Positions 15,747-23,221 of a DNA stretch of 38,159 nt are shown here, one piece after another. Numbering within the stretch: position 1 is the stretch's first letter; every line of letters starts with the position of its first letter. Origin of the DNA: CAZWSE01 sp964636575. Its GTDB lineage: Bacteria > Pseudomonadota > Alphaproteobacteria > Rhodobacterales > Rhodobacteraceae. The position numbers and the translations under genes are program-made. The stretch is taken from the NCBI GenBank assembly GCA_964636575.1, contig CAZWSE010000022.1:1-38159 (forward strand), in the 5' to 3' direction. Below the pieces are notes generated by a model. It searched no databases. It had not been told where the DNA came from and saw nothing but the letters and a program-made list of their open reading frames with translations.

Positions 15747-16753
15747 GCAGCCGCCTCGGCGCCTTTGGCAAGGGCGGTCGCGGTCGTGTCGATCAATTCT
15801 GCAAGACTATCGCCGCGGGCGCGGGCGGCAAAGTTCAAAGCCATCCGGTGGGTCAAAACGGGACGGGCCATGTCAATCACGTCCTCCGCCGATGGGGCAA
15901 GCCTACCCTGCAACAAGGCACGGGCACGCACCGTCAACATTAGCGCCTGCGCAGCACGCGGACCAGGACCCCAAGCAACGGTTTCACGAACACGCTCGGA
16001 TGCGCCTTCTTCGTCAGGGCGGAACGCACGGACCAGATCAAGGATCATCTCAACAACACTGTCGCCCACAGGCATACGGCGCAGCAGGGTCTGGGCGGCA
16101 AGCAGTTCTTTCTGGGTAAAGACCTCGGTCGAGGCAGCCTCCTCAACACCTGTGGTCGACACCAGAATATCACGCTCGGTGGCGCGGTCAGGATAGGGCA
16201 CATCAATCTGCACCAAGAACCGGTCCAACTGAGCTTCAGGCAACGGGTAGGTGCCTTCCTGCTCAATCGGGTTCTGCGTGGCCAACACATGAAACGGGGT
16301 GCCTAGCGGGCGGTCTTGGCCAGCAACAGTTACAGTTTTCTCCTGCATGGCCTGCAACAATGCAGATTGCGTACGGGGCGAGGCACGGTTGATTTCGTCG
16401 GCCATCAGCAACTGACAGAAAATCGGACCTTCCACAAAACGAAACCCGCGCGACCCGTCTTTGCCGGTTTCCAAAACCTCGGACCCCAAAATATCAGCAG
16501 GCATCAAATCGGGGGTAAACTGGATACGGTTGCCATCAAGGCCCATCACAGTGGACAAGGTTTCAACCAATCGGGTCTTTCCCAAACCGGGTAAACCGAT
16601 CAAAAGACCATGCCCACCGCACAGCAACGCAGTCAGGGTCAGGTCGACAACGCGGTCCTGTCCAATGAAGCGTTTGGTGATCGACGCCTTGGCCTCGGCC
16701 AATTTGCCCCCAAGGGTTTCAATATCGGCAACAAGGTCGTCTGCTTTGGTCAT
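15743..16753 (-). CDS. MoxR family AAA+ ATPase
   Basis: MoxR ATPases act as chaperones that mature or insert metal ions into protein complexes, with vWA-domain partners. This 336-residue protein has Walker A GLPGLGKT at residues 53-60 and Walker B QLLMADEINRA at about 114-124. The family insert PADILGSEV, sensor 1 in VLATQNPIEQEGTYPLPEAQ, and an arginine region at LDRFLVQIDVPYPD also fit. It is the first gene of a four-gene minus-strand operon in which every junction is a 4-bp overlap. A short divergent region of 58 bp separates it from the DUF1285 gene and contains an AT-rich TTATATGATCA segment that may serve both directions. Confidence 0.93.
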   Translation of the reverse strand: MTKADDLVADIETLGGKLAEAKASITKRFIGQDRVVDLTLTALLCGGHGLLIGLPGLGKTRLVETLSTVMGLDGNRIQFTPDLMPADILGSEVLETGKDGSRGFRFVEGPIFCQLLMADEINRASPRTQSALLQAMQEKTVTVAGQDRPLGTPFHVLATQNPIEQEGTYPLPEAQLDRFLVQIDVPYPDRATERDILVSTTGVEEAASTEVFTQKELLAAQTLLRRMPVGDSVVEMILDLVRAFRPDEEGASERVRETVAWGPGPRAAQALMLTVRARALLQGRLAPSAEDVIDMARPVLTHRMALNFAARARGDSLAELIDTTATALAKGAEAAA

Positions 16754-16811
16754 GACTTCTCTCTCGGTTGAGTTATATGATCACCCTAAGAAGGTATGAC
16801 GCAAAACGGAA

Positions 16812-17402
16812 ATGGCAAAAGCAATGAGTGGACAAAAAACCGTTACTCCGACGGCAGAAGGGCTGGCAGCCAGCGTAAAAGCCACCAAATCGCGCGGTTT
16901 GCCGCCCGTACACCTCTGGAATCCACCATTTTGCGGGGATTTGGACATCCGGATCGCCCGCGACGGGACATGGTATTATTTGGGCACACCTTTCGGACGG
17001 CAGGAACTGGTGCGTCTGTTTTCGACGATTCTAAAGATCGAAGACGGCAAATACTTTCTGGTGACTCCCGTTGAAAAGGTCGGGATTACCGTTGATGACG
17101 CGCCTTTCGTGGCGATTGACTTCGAAGTTGCAGGCAAAGGCCGCGACCAAAAGATTGTCTTTGAAACCAACGTAGGCGATGAAACCATCGCCAGCGCAGA
17201 GACCCCAATGCGCGTGGTGCGCGACCCACAAACAGGCGAGCCTTCGCCTTACGTCATGGTTCGCGCAGGGCTAGAGGCACTGATCGACCGCAAATCGTTT
17301 TACCGACTGGTCGACATCTGCGAACACCACGACGGCTGGTTCGGGGTCTGGTCCAAAGGTGAATTCTTCGGGGTCATCCCGTCGGACGAACTGCCGGACT
17401 AA
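16812..17402 (+). CDS. DUF1285 domain-containing protein
   Basis: A 196-residue protein of the DUF1285 family, with the conserved segments PPVHLWNPPFCGDLDIRIAR and DGTWYYLGTPFGRQELVRLF at about residues 31-70, and FFLVTPVEK-type and PYVMVRAGLEALIDRKSFYR blocks further on. No signal peptide or membrane helix is visible and no biochemical function is established for the family. It is divergent from the MoxR operon. The start is uncertain: GGAA sits too close to the ATG at 16812, and an ATG at 16824 lacks a Shine-Dalgarno. An AAGAAGG at about 16789-16795 is rather far upstream. Confidence 0.85.
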   Translation: MAKAMSGQKTVTPTAEGLAASVKATKSRGLPPVHLWNPPFCGDLDIRIARDGTWYYLGTPFGRQELVRLFSTILKIEDGKYFLVTPVEKVGITVDDAPFVAIDFEVAGKGRDQKIVFETNVGDETIASAETPMRVVRDPQTGEPSPYVMVRAGLEALIDRKSFYRLVDICEHHDGWFGVWSKGEFFGVIPSDELPD

Positions 17403-17504
17403 GGTCAACAAAACCAACCGCAAAATGCCCATTGCCAAGATTGCACCGGAACAGCACAGTTCTTTGCAGCTTGCACCTCATAAAAGCCCGGAAGGAATTG
17501 ACAT

Positions 17505-18482
17505 ATGTCCCGCGTCGTCTTGATTGAACAAAACGGTGGTCCAGAACAGCTGAAACTTTCAAATCAGGAAGTCGGCAGCCCGGGTGCGGGTGAGATCAAG
17601 ATCAGGCACAAAGCCTGCGGGTTGAACTTCATTGACGTCTATCAGCGCGAAGGGCTTTACCCGCTGAACATGCCGCACGCCTTGGGCATGGAAGCCGCAG
17701 GTATCGTGGAAGAGGTAGGCGAAGGGGTAACTCATCTGAAAGCGGGGGATCGCGCTGCCTATGCGTCGATGCCGCCCGGGGCCTACGCTGATCAGCGGGT
17801 CATGCCCGCAGCACAAGTCTGCCCGTTGCCGGATAATGTATCCTTCGAACAGGGTGCCTCTGTCATGCTGCAAGGGCTGACAGTGGAATACCTTTTCCAC
17901 CGGACGACCCCTTTGAAAAAGGGCGACACCGTTTTGATGCATGCCGCCGCAGGCGGGGTGGGTTTGATTGCATGCCAATGGGCCAAGTCCGAAGGTATTA
18001 CCCTCATCGGAACCGCCTCAACGGATGAAAAATGCGCGCTGGCCACGGCGCATGGTGCAACTCATATGATCAATTATTCTGACAAGAATTTTGTTGAAGA
18101 GGTCAAGAAACTGACCGACGGCAAAGGTGTGGATGTGGTGATGGACAGCGTCGGCAAAGACACATTCGAAGGATCGCTCGATTGTCTAAGGCCTTTGGGG
18201 ATGATGATTTCGTTCGGCAATGCCTCAGGGCCAGTGCCGCCCGTTGACCTGCTGCAACTGGCCTCGCGCGGGTCTTTGCAACTGACGCGCGGCACCCTGT
18301 TCACTCACATCGCAAAACATGAAGCCTGTCAGGATATGGCGCGCCACTTGTTTGAGAAAATCGGATCTGGGGCCGTGAAAACCAACATCGGTCAGACCTA
18401 CCCGTTGGAACAGGTCGAACAAGCCCACCGCGATCTGGAAGCCCGCAAAACCACAGGGTCGACTGTCCTGACGCTCGGTTAA
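17505..18482 (+). CDS. qor: NADPH:quinone oxidoreductase, zinc-free MDR family
   Basis: This 325-residue protein belongs to the quinone oxidoreductase branch of the medium-chain dehydrogenases, which reduce quinones or enals with NADPH. The family's substrate region is clear (ACGLNFIDVYQREGLYP), followed by GMEAAGIVEEVGEGV. The nucleotide-binding motif AAAGGVG lies near residue 147. The catalytic-zinc cysteine and histidine ligands of alcohol dehydrogenases are absent, as expected. AAGGAA before the ATG supports the start at 17505. A 102-bp gap with no obvious promoter precedes it, and its stop is 18 bp from the end of the convergent polA, with no terminator visible between them. The physiological substrate is unknown. 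Confidence 0.92.
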   Translation: MSRVVLIEQNGGPEQLKLSNQEVGSPGAGEIKIRHKACGLNFIDVYQREGLYPLNMPHALGMEAAGIVEEVGEGVTHLKAGDRAAYASMPPGAYADQRVMPAAQVCPLPDNVSFEQGASVMLQGLTVEYLFHRTTPLKKGDTVLMHAAAGGVGLIACQWAKSEGITLIGTASTDEKCALATAHGATHMINYSDKNFVEEVKKLTDGKGVDVVMDSVGKDTFEGSLDCLRPLGMMISFGNASGPVPPVDLLQLASRGSLQLTRGTLFTHIAKHEACQDMARHLFEKIGSGAVKTNIGQTYPLEQVEQAHRDLEARKTTGSTVLTLG

Positions 18483-18500
18483 ACGGTCAGGGCACGAGCG

Positions 18501-21299
18501 TTAATGGGCCTCGGCCCAATTCGCCCCGCGCCCCGCATCAACCGTCAGCTTCACATCCAGCTTTACCACTGGGTCTGACGCGTTTTCCATGACGTCCTTC
18601 GCAGCGGCAATCAGATCATCCGCAGCAGCCTCATCGACCTCAAACAGCAATTCATCATGCACCTGTAGAAGCATAGTGGCAGGCAGATCGGCAATCGCAT
18701 CCGGCATACGGATCATCGCGCGCCGGATCACATCTGCGGCGGTGCCCTGAATAGGCGCATTGATGGCAGCGCGCTGGGCAAATCCCGCACGCGGGCCACC
18801 TGCCGCAATCTCGGGGGTATGGATCTTGCGACCAAACAGAGTTTGCACAAACCCGTGTTCCTTCGCGAAAGCCTTGGTGTCATCCATATAGGTGCGAATA
18901 CCGGGGAAGCGCTCAAAGTAGCGGTCAATGAACCCCTGCGCCTCGGCCCGAGGTATCCGCAAGTTCCGCGCCAGACCAAAGCCGGAAATCCCGTAAATCA
19001 CACCAAAGTTGATCGCCTTGGCGCGGCGGCGCACGTCCGGCGTCATCTCATCCAAAGGCACATCAAACATCTCAGACGCCGTCATGGCATGAATATCCAA
19101 CCCGTCGTCAAAAGCCTGCTTCAAAGCTGGAATCTTCGCGATATGGGCCAGAATGCGCAGCTCAATCTGACTGTAGTCCAAAGCGACCAGCGTCTTACCC
19201 TCTTCGGCGACAAAGGCTTCGCGAATACGGCGGCCTTCTTCGGTTCTAATCGGAATGTTCTGCAAATTGGGATCGGTCGAGGCCAAGCGGCCTGTAGATG
19301 CCCCCGCAATCGAATAAGACGTATGCACGCGGCCCGTGTCAGGGTTGATATGGTCCTGCAAAGCGTCCGTGTAGGTCGATTTCAACTTGGACAACTGACG
19401 CCAATCCAACACGCGGGCAGGCAATTCATGTTCGGTCGCCAAGTCCTCAAGCACATCAGCACCGGTGGCATAAGCACCGGTCTTACCCTGCTTACCGCCT
19501 TCAATCCCCATCTCGTCAAACAGGATCTCACCCAACTGCTTAGGCGAGCCCACATTAAATTGACGACCCGCAAGGGTATAAATCTCGTCCTCTAGGCCAG
19601 CCATCTTCTGGGCAAAAGCATTCGACATACGGCTCAAGGTATCGCGGTCCACCTTGATGCCCGACATCTCCATTCCGGCCAGCACAGGCACCAAAGGACG
19701 CTCCATAGATTCGTAAACGCGGGTGACCTGCACCTGATGCAACTTCGGCTTGAAAGCCTGCCACAAGCGTAGGGTAATATCAGCATCCTCAGCGGCATAA
19801 GGAACAGCATCTTCCAACGGGACCTTGTCAAAGGTGATGGCGGACTTGCCTGTGCCCAACAGAGGCTTGATCGGCAAAGGGGTATGACCCAAGTAACGCT
19901 CGGACAGGCTGTCCATACCGTGATTGTGCAAGCCAGCATGCATAGCATAAGACATCAGCATGGTGTCATCGAACGGGGCCACTTTCACGCCGTAGCGGGC
20001 GAATATCTTGGCGTCGTACTTCATGTTCTGACCGATCTTCAGAACGGCTTTATCTTCCAGAACAGGCTTCAGCATTGCCAAGGCTTCATCGACACCCATT
20101 TGACCTTCGACCAAGTCATCTGACCCAAACAGATCATCGCCGCGATGGGCCTTGTGGATCAATGGAATATAGCAGGCATGACCGGCATCGACGCAAAGCG
20201 AAATGCCCACCAGATCAACGCGCATCTCATCCAATCCGGTTGTTTCAGTATCAACGGCGACAACACCAACCTCATGGATCCGGTCAATCCAAACCTGCAA
20301 TGTGGCGGCGTCCGATACCTGCTCATACTTGGCCTCGGAAAACGGAACAGCCTCAGGCGCATCGGATGAAGGGGCGGGGGCCTTGTCCTCAATGATAGGG
20401 GCCTCAACGTTCAAACGATCGGCAATACGCTTGGTAAGGGTGCGAAACTCCATCTCTGCCAGAAAGCTCATAAGCACTTCGGGGTCAGGGTCGCGGACCT
20501 CCAAGTCATCAAGGCCAAAAGGCAGCGCCATGCCCTCATCCAACTGAACCAACTGACGGGACAAGCGGATCTGGTCGGCGTTATCGATCAGGGTCTCGCG
20601 GCGCTTGGGCTGCTTGATCTCGCCGGCACGTTCCAACAAAGCATCCAGATCACCGTATTCGTTGATCAACAAGGCAGCAGTTTTGACACCAATGCCGGGG
20701 GCGCCAGGGACATTATCAACACTATCACCCGCCAAAGCCTGCACATCGACGACACGTTCGGGATAGACGCCAAACTTCTCATGAACGCCGTCACGGTCGA
20801 TGGTCTTGTTCTTCATGGCATCCAACATGACAACGCCATCGCCAACCAATTGCATCAGGTCTTTGTCAGATGAAATGATGGTACAGGCACCACCCGCAGC
20901 ACGGGCCTGCACGGCCAAGGTGGCGATGATATCGTCAGCCTCGAAGCCTTCGATCTCCTTGCACGCAATGTTGAAAGCTTCAGTCGCAGTGCGGGTCAAT
21001 GGCATCTGGGGGCGCAAATCCTCAGGCATAGCCTCGCGATTGGCCTTGTACTGGTCGTAGAGGTCGTTGCGAAAGGTGTGGCTGCCCTTATCAAAAATGA
21101 CGGCAACATGGGTGGGGGCATCTGGGCCATGATTGCCCTCAACATAACGCTGTAACATGTTGCAAAAGCCGGACACAGCGCCAATCGGCAACCCGTCGGA
21201 TTTGCGGGTCAATGGGGGCAGGGCATGATAGGCGCGAAAGATAAAAGCAGAGCCATCAATCAAATGCAGATGGTGACCTTTGCCGAATGAAGTGGTCAT
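18501..21299 (-). CDS. polA: DNA polymerase I
   Basis: A full-length 932-residue Pol I for Okazaki-fragment processing and gap filling. The 5' nuclease domain (about 1-300) begins with LHLIDGSAFIFRAYHALPP. The 3'-5' exonuclease domain keeps its metal motif VVAVDTETTGLDEM at about residue 350, so proofreading is probably intact. Polymerase motif A is LVALDYSQIELR near residue 703, motif B is RRAKAINFGVIYG near 755, and motif C is QVHDELLFEV near 882. GGGAGG just before the ATG at 21299 supports the start. The 59-residue zinc-finger gene lies upstream on the same strand, separated by a terminator-like hairpin. Confidence 0.97.
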   Translation of the reverse strand: MTTSFGKGHHLHLIDGSAFIFRAYHALPPLTRKSDGLPIGAVSGFCNMLQRYVEGNHGPDAPTHVAVIFDKGSHTFRNDLYDQYKANREAMPEDLRPQMPLTRTATEAFNIACKEIEGFEADDIIATLAVQARAAGGACTIISSDKDLMQLVGDGVVMLDAMKNKTIDRDGVHEKFGVYPERVVDVQALAGDSVDNVPGAPGIGVKTAALLINEYGDLDALLERAGEIKQPKRRETLIDNADQIRLSRQLVQLDEGMALPFGLDDLEVRDPDPEVLMSFLAEMEFRTLTKRIADRLNVEAPIIEDKAPAPSSDAPEAVPFSEAKYEQVSDAATLQVWIDRIHEVGVVAVDTETTGLDEMRVDLVGISLCVDAGHACYIPLIHKAHRGDDLFGSDDLVEGQMGVDEALAMLKPVLEDKAVLKIGQNMKYDAKIFARYGVKVAPFDDTMLMSYAMHAGLHNHGMDSLSERYLGHTPLPIKPLLGTGKSAITFDKVPLEDAVPYAAEDADITLRLWQAFKPKLHQVQVTRVYESMERPLVPVLAGMEMSGIKVDRDTLSRMSNAFAQKMAGLEDEIYTLAGRQFNVGSPKQLGEILFDEMGIEGGKQGKTGAYATGADVLEDLATEHELPARVLDWRQLSKLKSTYTDALQDHINPDTGRVHTSYSIAGASTGRLASTDPNLQNIPIRTEEGRRIREAFVAEEGKTLVALDYSQIELRILAHIAKIPALKQAFDDGLDIHAMTASEMFDVPLDEMTPDVRRRAKAINFGVIYGISGFGLARNLRIPRAEAQGFIDRYFERFPGIRTYMDDTKAFAKEHGFVQTLFGRKIHTPEIAAGGPRAGFAQRAAINAPIQGTAADVIRRAMIRMPDAIADLPATMLLQVHDELLFEVDEAAADDLIAAAKDVMENASDPVVKLDVKLTVDAGRGANWAEAH

Positions 21300-21339
21300 A
21301 GCGCCTCCCGCGAACAGAGGACGCGCCTCCAGTCTTCAT

Positions 21340-21373
21340 TTTTCCCAAAATACTCTCCCGCGAAGGGGGTATT
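21340..21373 (-). terminator. Terminator-like hairpin between the zinc-finger gene and polA
   Basis: On the minus strand AATAC (21373-21369) pairs with GTATT (21353-21349), with an inner CCC-TTCGC-GGG stem, and TTTT continues beyond. A CGCGGGAGAGTATTTT segment of this kind is, from memory, common at gene ends in Rhodobacteraceae; this is not checked here. Confidence 0.55.
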
Positions 21374-21389
21374 AAGCAACCGGTCAGGC

Positions 21390-21569
21390 CTAAACGTCAG
21401 CCGGACCACCCTTCAAAACATATCTGCAATCGCAATAACCGCATTCAACAAAGCCCTCAGCGATAGGTATCTGCAACCAAACACGAGGATGCCCCAAAGC
21501 ACCTCCGCCGCCATCGCAAGCGATGCGGGATGTCTCCACAACTTTAGTCTCAGGCTGTTGAACGGTCAT
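21390..21569 (-). CDS. Small zinc-finger protein, CHCC type (COG4391/NDUFS6-like)
   Basis: I found this 59-codon gene by reading the minus strand between polA and the 277-aa gene. It begins MTVQQPETKVVETSRIACDG. Its ligands are Cys18, then His in GHPRVWLQI, then Cys-x2-Cys in VECGYCDCRYVLKGG. This is the zf-CHCC domain, shared with the mitochondrial complex I subunit NDUFS6 and widespread as a short protein in alphaproteobacteria. The exact bacterial role is not settled; a link to complex I assembly or zinc binding is inferred from the relative. An AGGA lies 10 bases before the ATG. Length matches the family (55-65 residues). Confidence 0.88.
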   Translation of the reverse strand: MTVQQPETKVVETSRIACDGGGGALGHPRVWLQIPIAEGFVECGYCDCRYVLKGGPADV

Positions 21570-21776
21570 AAGGGCAGAATCCTAAAAATTGGCAGTTGGC
21601 GACACTGCGCAGTTTATGGGCCAAGGCACATGCGGGGGCAAGAGCAGAGGTGCCGCGCGAGGGTCAGTTTTCAAACGATACGGGGCAAAACTGAACACAA
21701 AACAATGCCACAAATCGACCACAACAACTTCGCATTGAAGTGTTAGCAAACTGCAAAACGAGGCAAAGGCAGTGTT

Positions 21777-22610
21777 ATGTTTTCGAAGTTCAAGCTGTTC
21801 CGAAAAACGGAACCGGCGGTCGATACAGTGGAACCCGAGGTGCAAGAGCATCTCGAAGAGGCCGTTGATCCAAGCGCACTAGAAGATCAAACCCCACTGG
21901 CTGCAGAAATCAGAAAACAGCCCTCTGTCGAAACAATCAAACGCATCCGCGAAGAAATTGAGCAGGTGCAAAAGTTTTTCTCGGACCGCGCGCAATTCGG
22001 AATCGGAATGGCCTGCAATGCGGCGCAAGACCCTATTCAACTGCGCAGCTTTGTCGACTTCAACCAATACGATGTGAAAAGCGAAAACCCGTCCTTCTGG
22101 AAACTTCAAACCCAGTCGGGGTTGATGTTTGGTCAACTGACCGAAAACGGGGTCAGCGTCTATCCGGCTGAAGTCAACAAGAACGAACCCTTTGAGAACT
22201 CCAAGCTCGGGCGCGGGCTGGCCTCTTTCGGTCCACAGTTCCAGCCAGAAGTAGCGCAATCCAAGCCCGTGATGACACCCGTTGGCACGGTGACGTCGGC
22301 GCAGATCGACGAAGCGTTGCAGTTCTGCCAAATTCACAAATCGGCCATCGCAATCGCCCTCCTGTCGCGGCAACTGCCCGACGGAGCACATTGTGACTTA
22401 GCCTGCGTGCGTCGCATGCGCATAACAGAAACAGGGGCCAAACGGATCAGTCTGGGCCTGAGACTGCGCAATAACGCAGGCGTCACCAAATCTTACCGGC
22501 TTCTCATGGACGCTGAAAAAGCGGTCCTGATTGAGCAGGACAAGAAAGTGATCGCCTCGATCACCGCCGACATCATCCAGACAGCTGCAACAGATTGTCA
22601 GCTGGATTGA
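21777..22610 (+). CDS. Hypothetical protein, 277 residues, unrecognised
   Basis: I do not recognise this family. The protein is probably soluble, with no signal peptide or hydrophobic helix. It opens with a basic stretch (MFSKFKLFRKTEPAV), then an acidic linker rich in Glu up to about residue 45, a predicted helix (TIKRIREEIEQVQKFFSDRA), and a globular part with IAIALLSRQLPDGAHCDLAC and a regular beta-rich end. Five cysteines are scattered without a metal-site pattern. The ATG at 21777 has AAAGGC upstream. Codon use looks like the neighbours and gives no sign of recent transfer. Its 3' end overlaps the end of the convergent DUF1203 gene by 13 bp. A 207-bp divergent region shared with the zinc-finger gene lies upstream. 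Confidence 0.75.
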   Translation: MFSKFKLFRKTEPAVDTVEPEVQEHLEEAVDPSALEDQTPLAAEIRKQPSVETIKRIREEIEQVQKFFSDRAQFGIGMACNAAQDPIQLRSFVDFNQYDVKSENPSFWKLQTQSGLMFGQLTENGVSVYPAEVNKNEPFENSKLGRGLASFGPQFQPEVAQSKPVMTPVGTVTSAQIDEALQFCQIHKSAIAIALLSRQLPDGAHCDLACVRRMRITETGAKRISLGLRLRNNAGVTKSYRLLMDAEKAVLIEQDKKVIASITADIIQTAATDCQLD

Positions 22611-23083
22611 TCTGGCAAGGCATCGCGATCAATGCGCGCCTGATAACAGTTGTTTCGGGCGGACCTCACATGAATGTAAGCGACATCTGGGTTCGCAAAC
22701 ACCTCGGCGGCATAGTCTGACAACCGCTCTGACAGCGTAATCGCGCCTGTGCCATAAACGATGCGATCATCCGATGAATACCCCTTCAACAGATAGTCGG
22801 GCGAGGTCTGCAAAACCTCGGGCACCGCTGCCCCACCACCCCGCGCACAGGCCTCTGCACATAGAAAAATGGGGCCGGTCTCGGCGTAAGGGTGCAGCCC
22901 CTCAAAAGGCCGATGCGCCAGAACAAGCATACCTGCATCTTTTGGGATATCGCGCAAACAATGCCGACAGGGGTTACCTCCGCCATCTGACACGGCACGC
23001 TCGGGGGCTGCACCATAAGCATCCGGCGCCCCGTTTTGATAGGCGCGAACGGTGTCTGTGGGCATGGCGACATACTGGATCAT
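22598..23083 (-). CDS. DUF1203 domain-containing protein
   Basis: A 161-residue protein of the DUF1203 family, whose function is unknown. I start it at the ATG at 23083, preceded by AAGGAA seven bases upstream; an earlier in-frame start would extend into the shared promoter region with dnaE2. It begins MIQYVAMPTDTVRAYQNGAP and contains the typical cysteine/histidine block NPCRHCLRDIPKDAGMLVLA and the segment AHRPFEGLHPYAETGPIFLC. The end is PDVAYIHVRSARNNCYQARI, also typical. The CxxC and nearby histidines may bind a metal. It is divergent from dnaE2 and may share the LexA-like site, though that is inference. Confidence 0.85.
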   Translation of the reverse strand: MIQYVAMPTDTVRAYQNGAPDAYGAAPERAVSDGGGNPCRHCLRDIPKDAGMLVLAHRPFEGLHPYAETGPIFLCAEACARGGGAAVPEVLQTSPDYLLKGYSSDDRIVYGTGAITLSERLSDYAAEVFANPDVAYIHVRSARNNCYQARIDRDALPDQSS

Positions 23084-23191
23084 GGCGGGTTTCCTTATCT
23101 GTTTGACCCAATCTGTCCGCTTTTGACCAAACCTCCAATCCGTTTCTTGCGGGTCTTTCGGCCGCAGATACAAAAGAGGGACTCCAAATGA

Positions 23192-23211
23192 GAACAAAAG
23201 GTGAATATAGT
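23192..23211 (+). promoter_or_regulatory. LexA-like box and -10 element before dnaE2
   Basis: GAAC-N7-GAAT at 23192-23206 matches seven of the eight defined bases of the alphaproteobacterial LexA site (GAAC-N7-GAAC). It runs into TATAGT (23206-23211), a good -10 box about 11 bp before the ATG at 23222. LexA bound here would block the polymerase. Transcription would begin a few bases before the ATG, giving a nearly leaderless mRNA. Confidence 0.6.
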
Positions 23212-23221
23212 ATCGACTCAC

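Noticed and set aside
23102..23128. Direct repeat TTTGACC at 23102 and 23122
   Set aside because: Two 7-bp copies in a promoter region are not more than expected by chance.
23201..23221. GTG at 23201 as dnaE2 start
   Set aside because: It overlaps the LexA-like box and -10 element, and the family begins at MFAELS, encoded from 23222.
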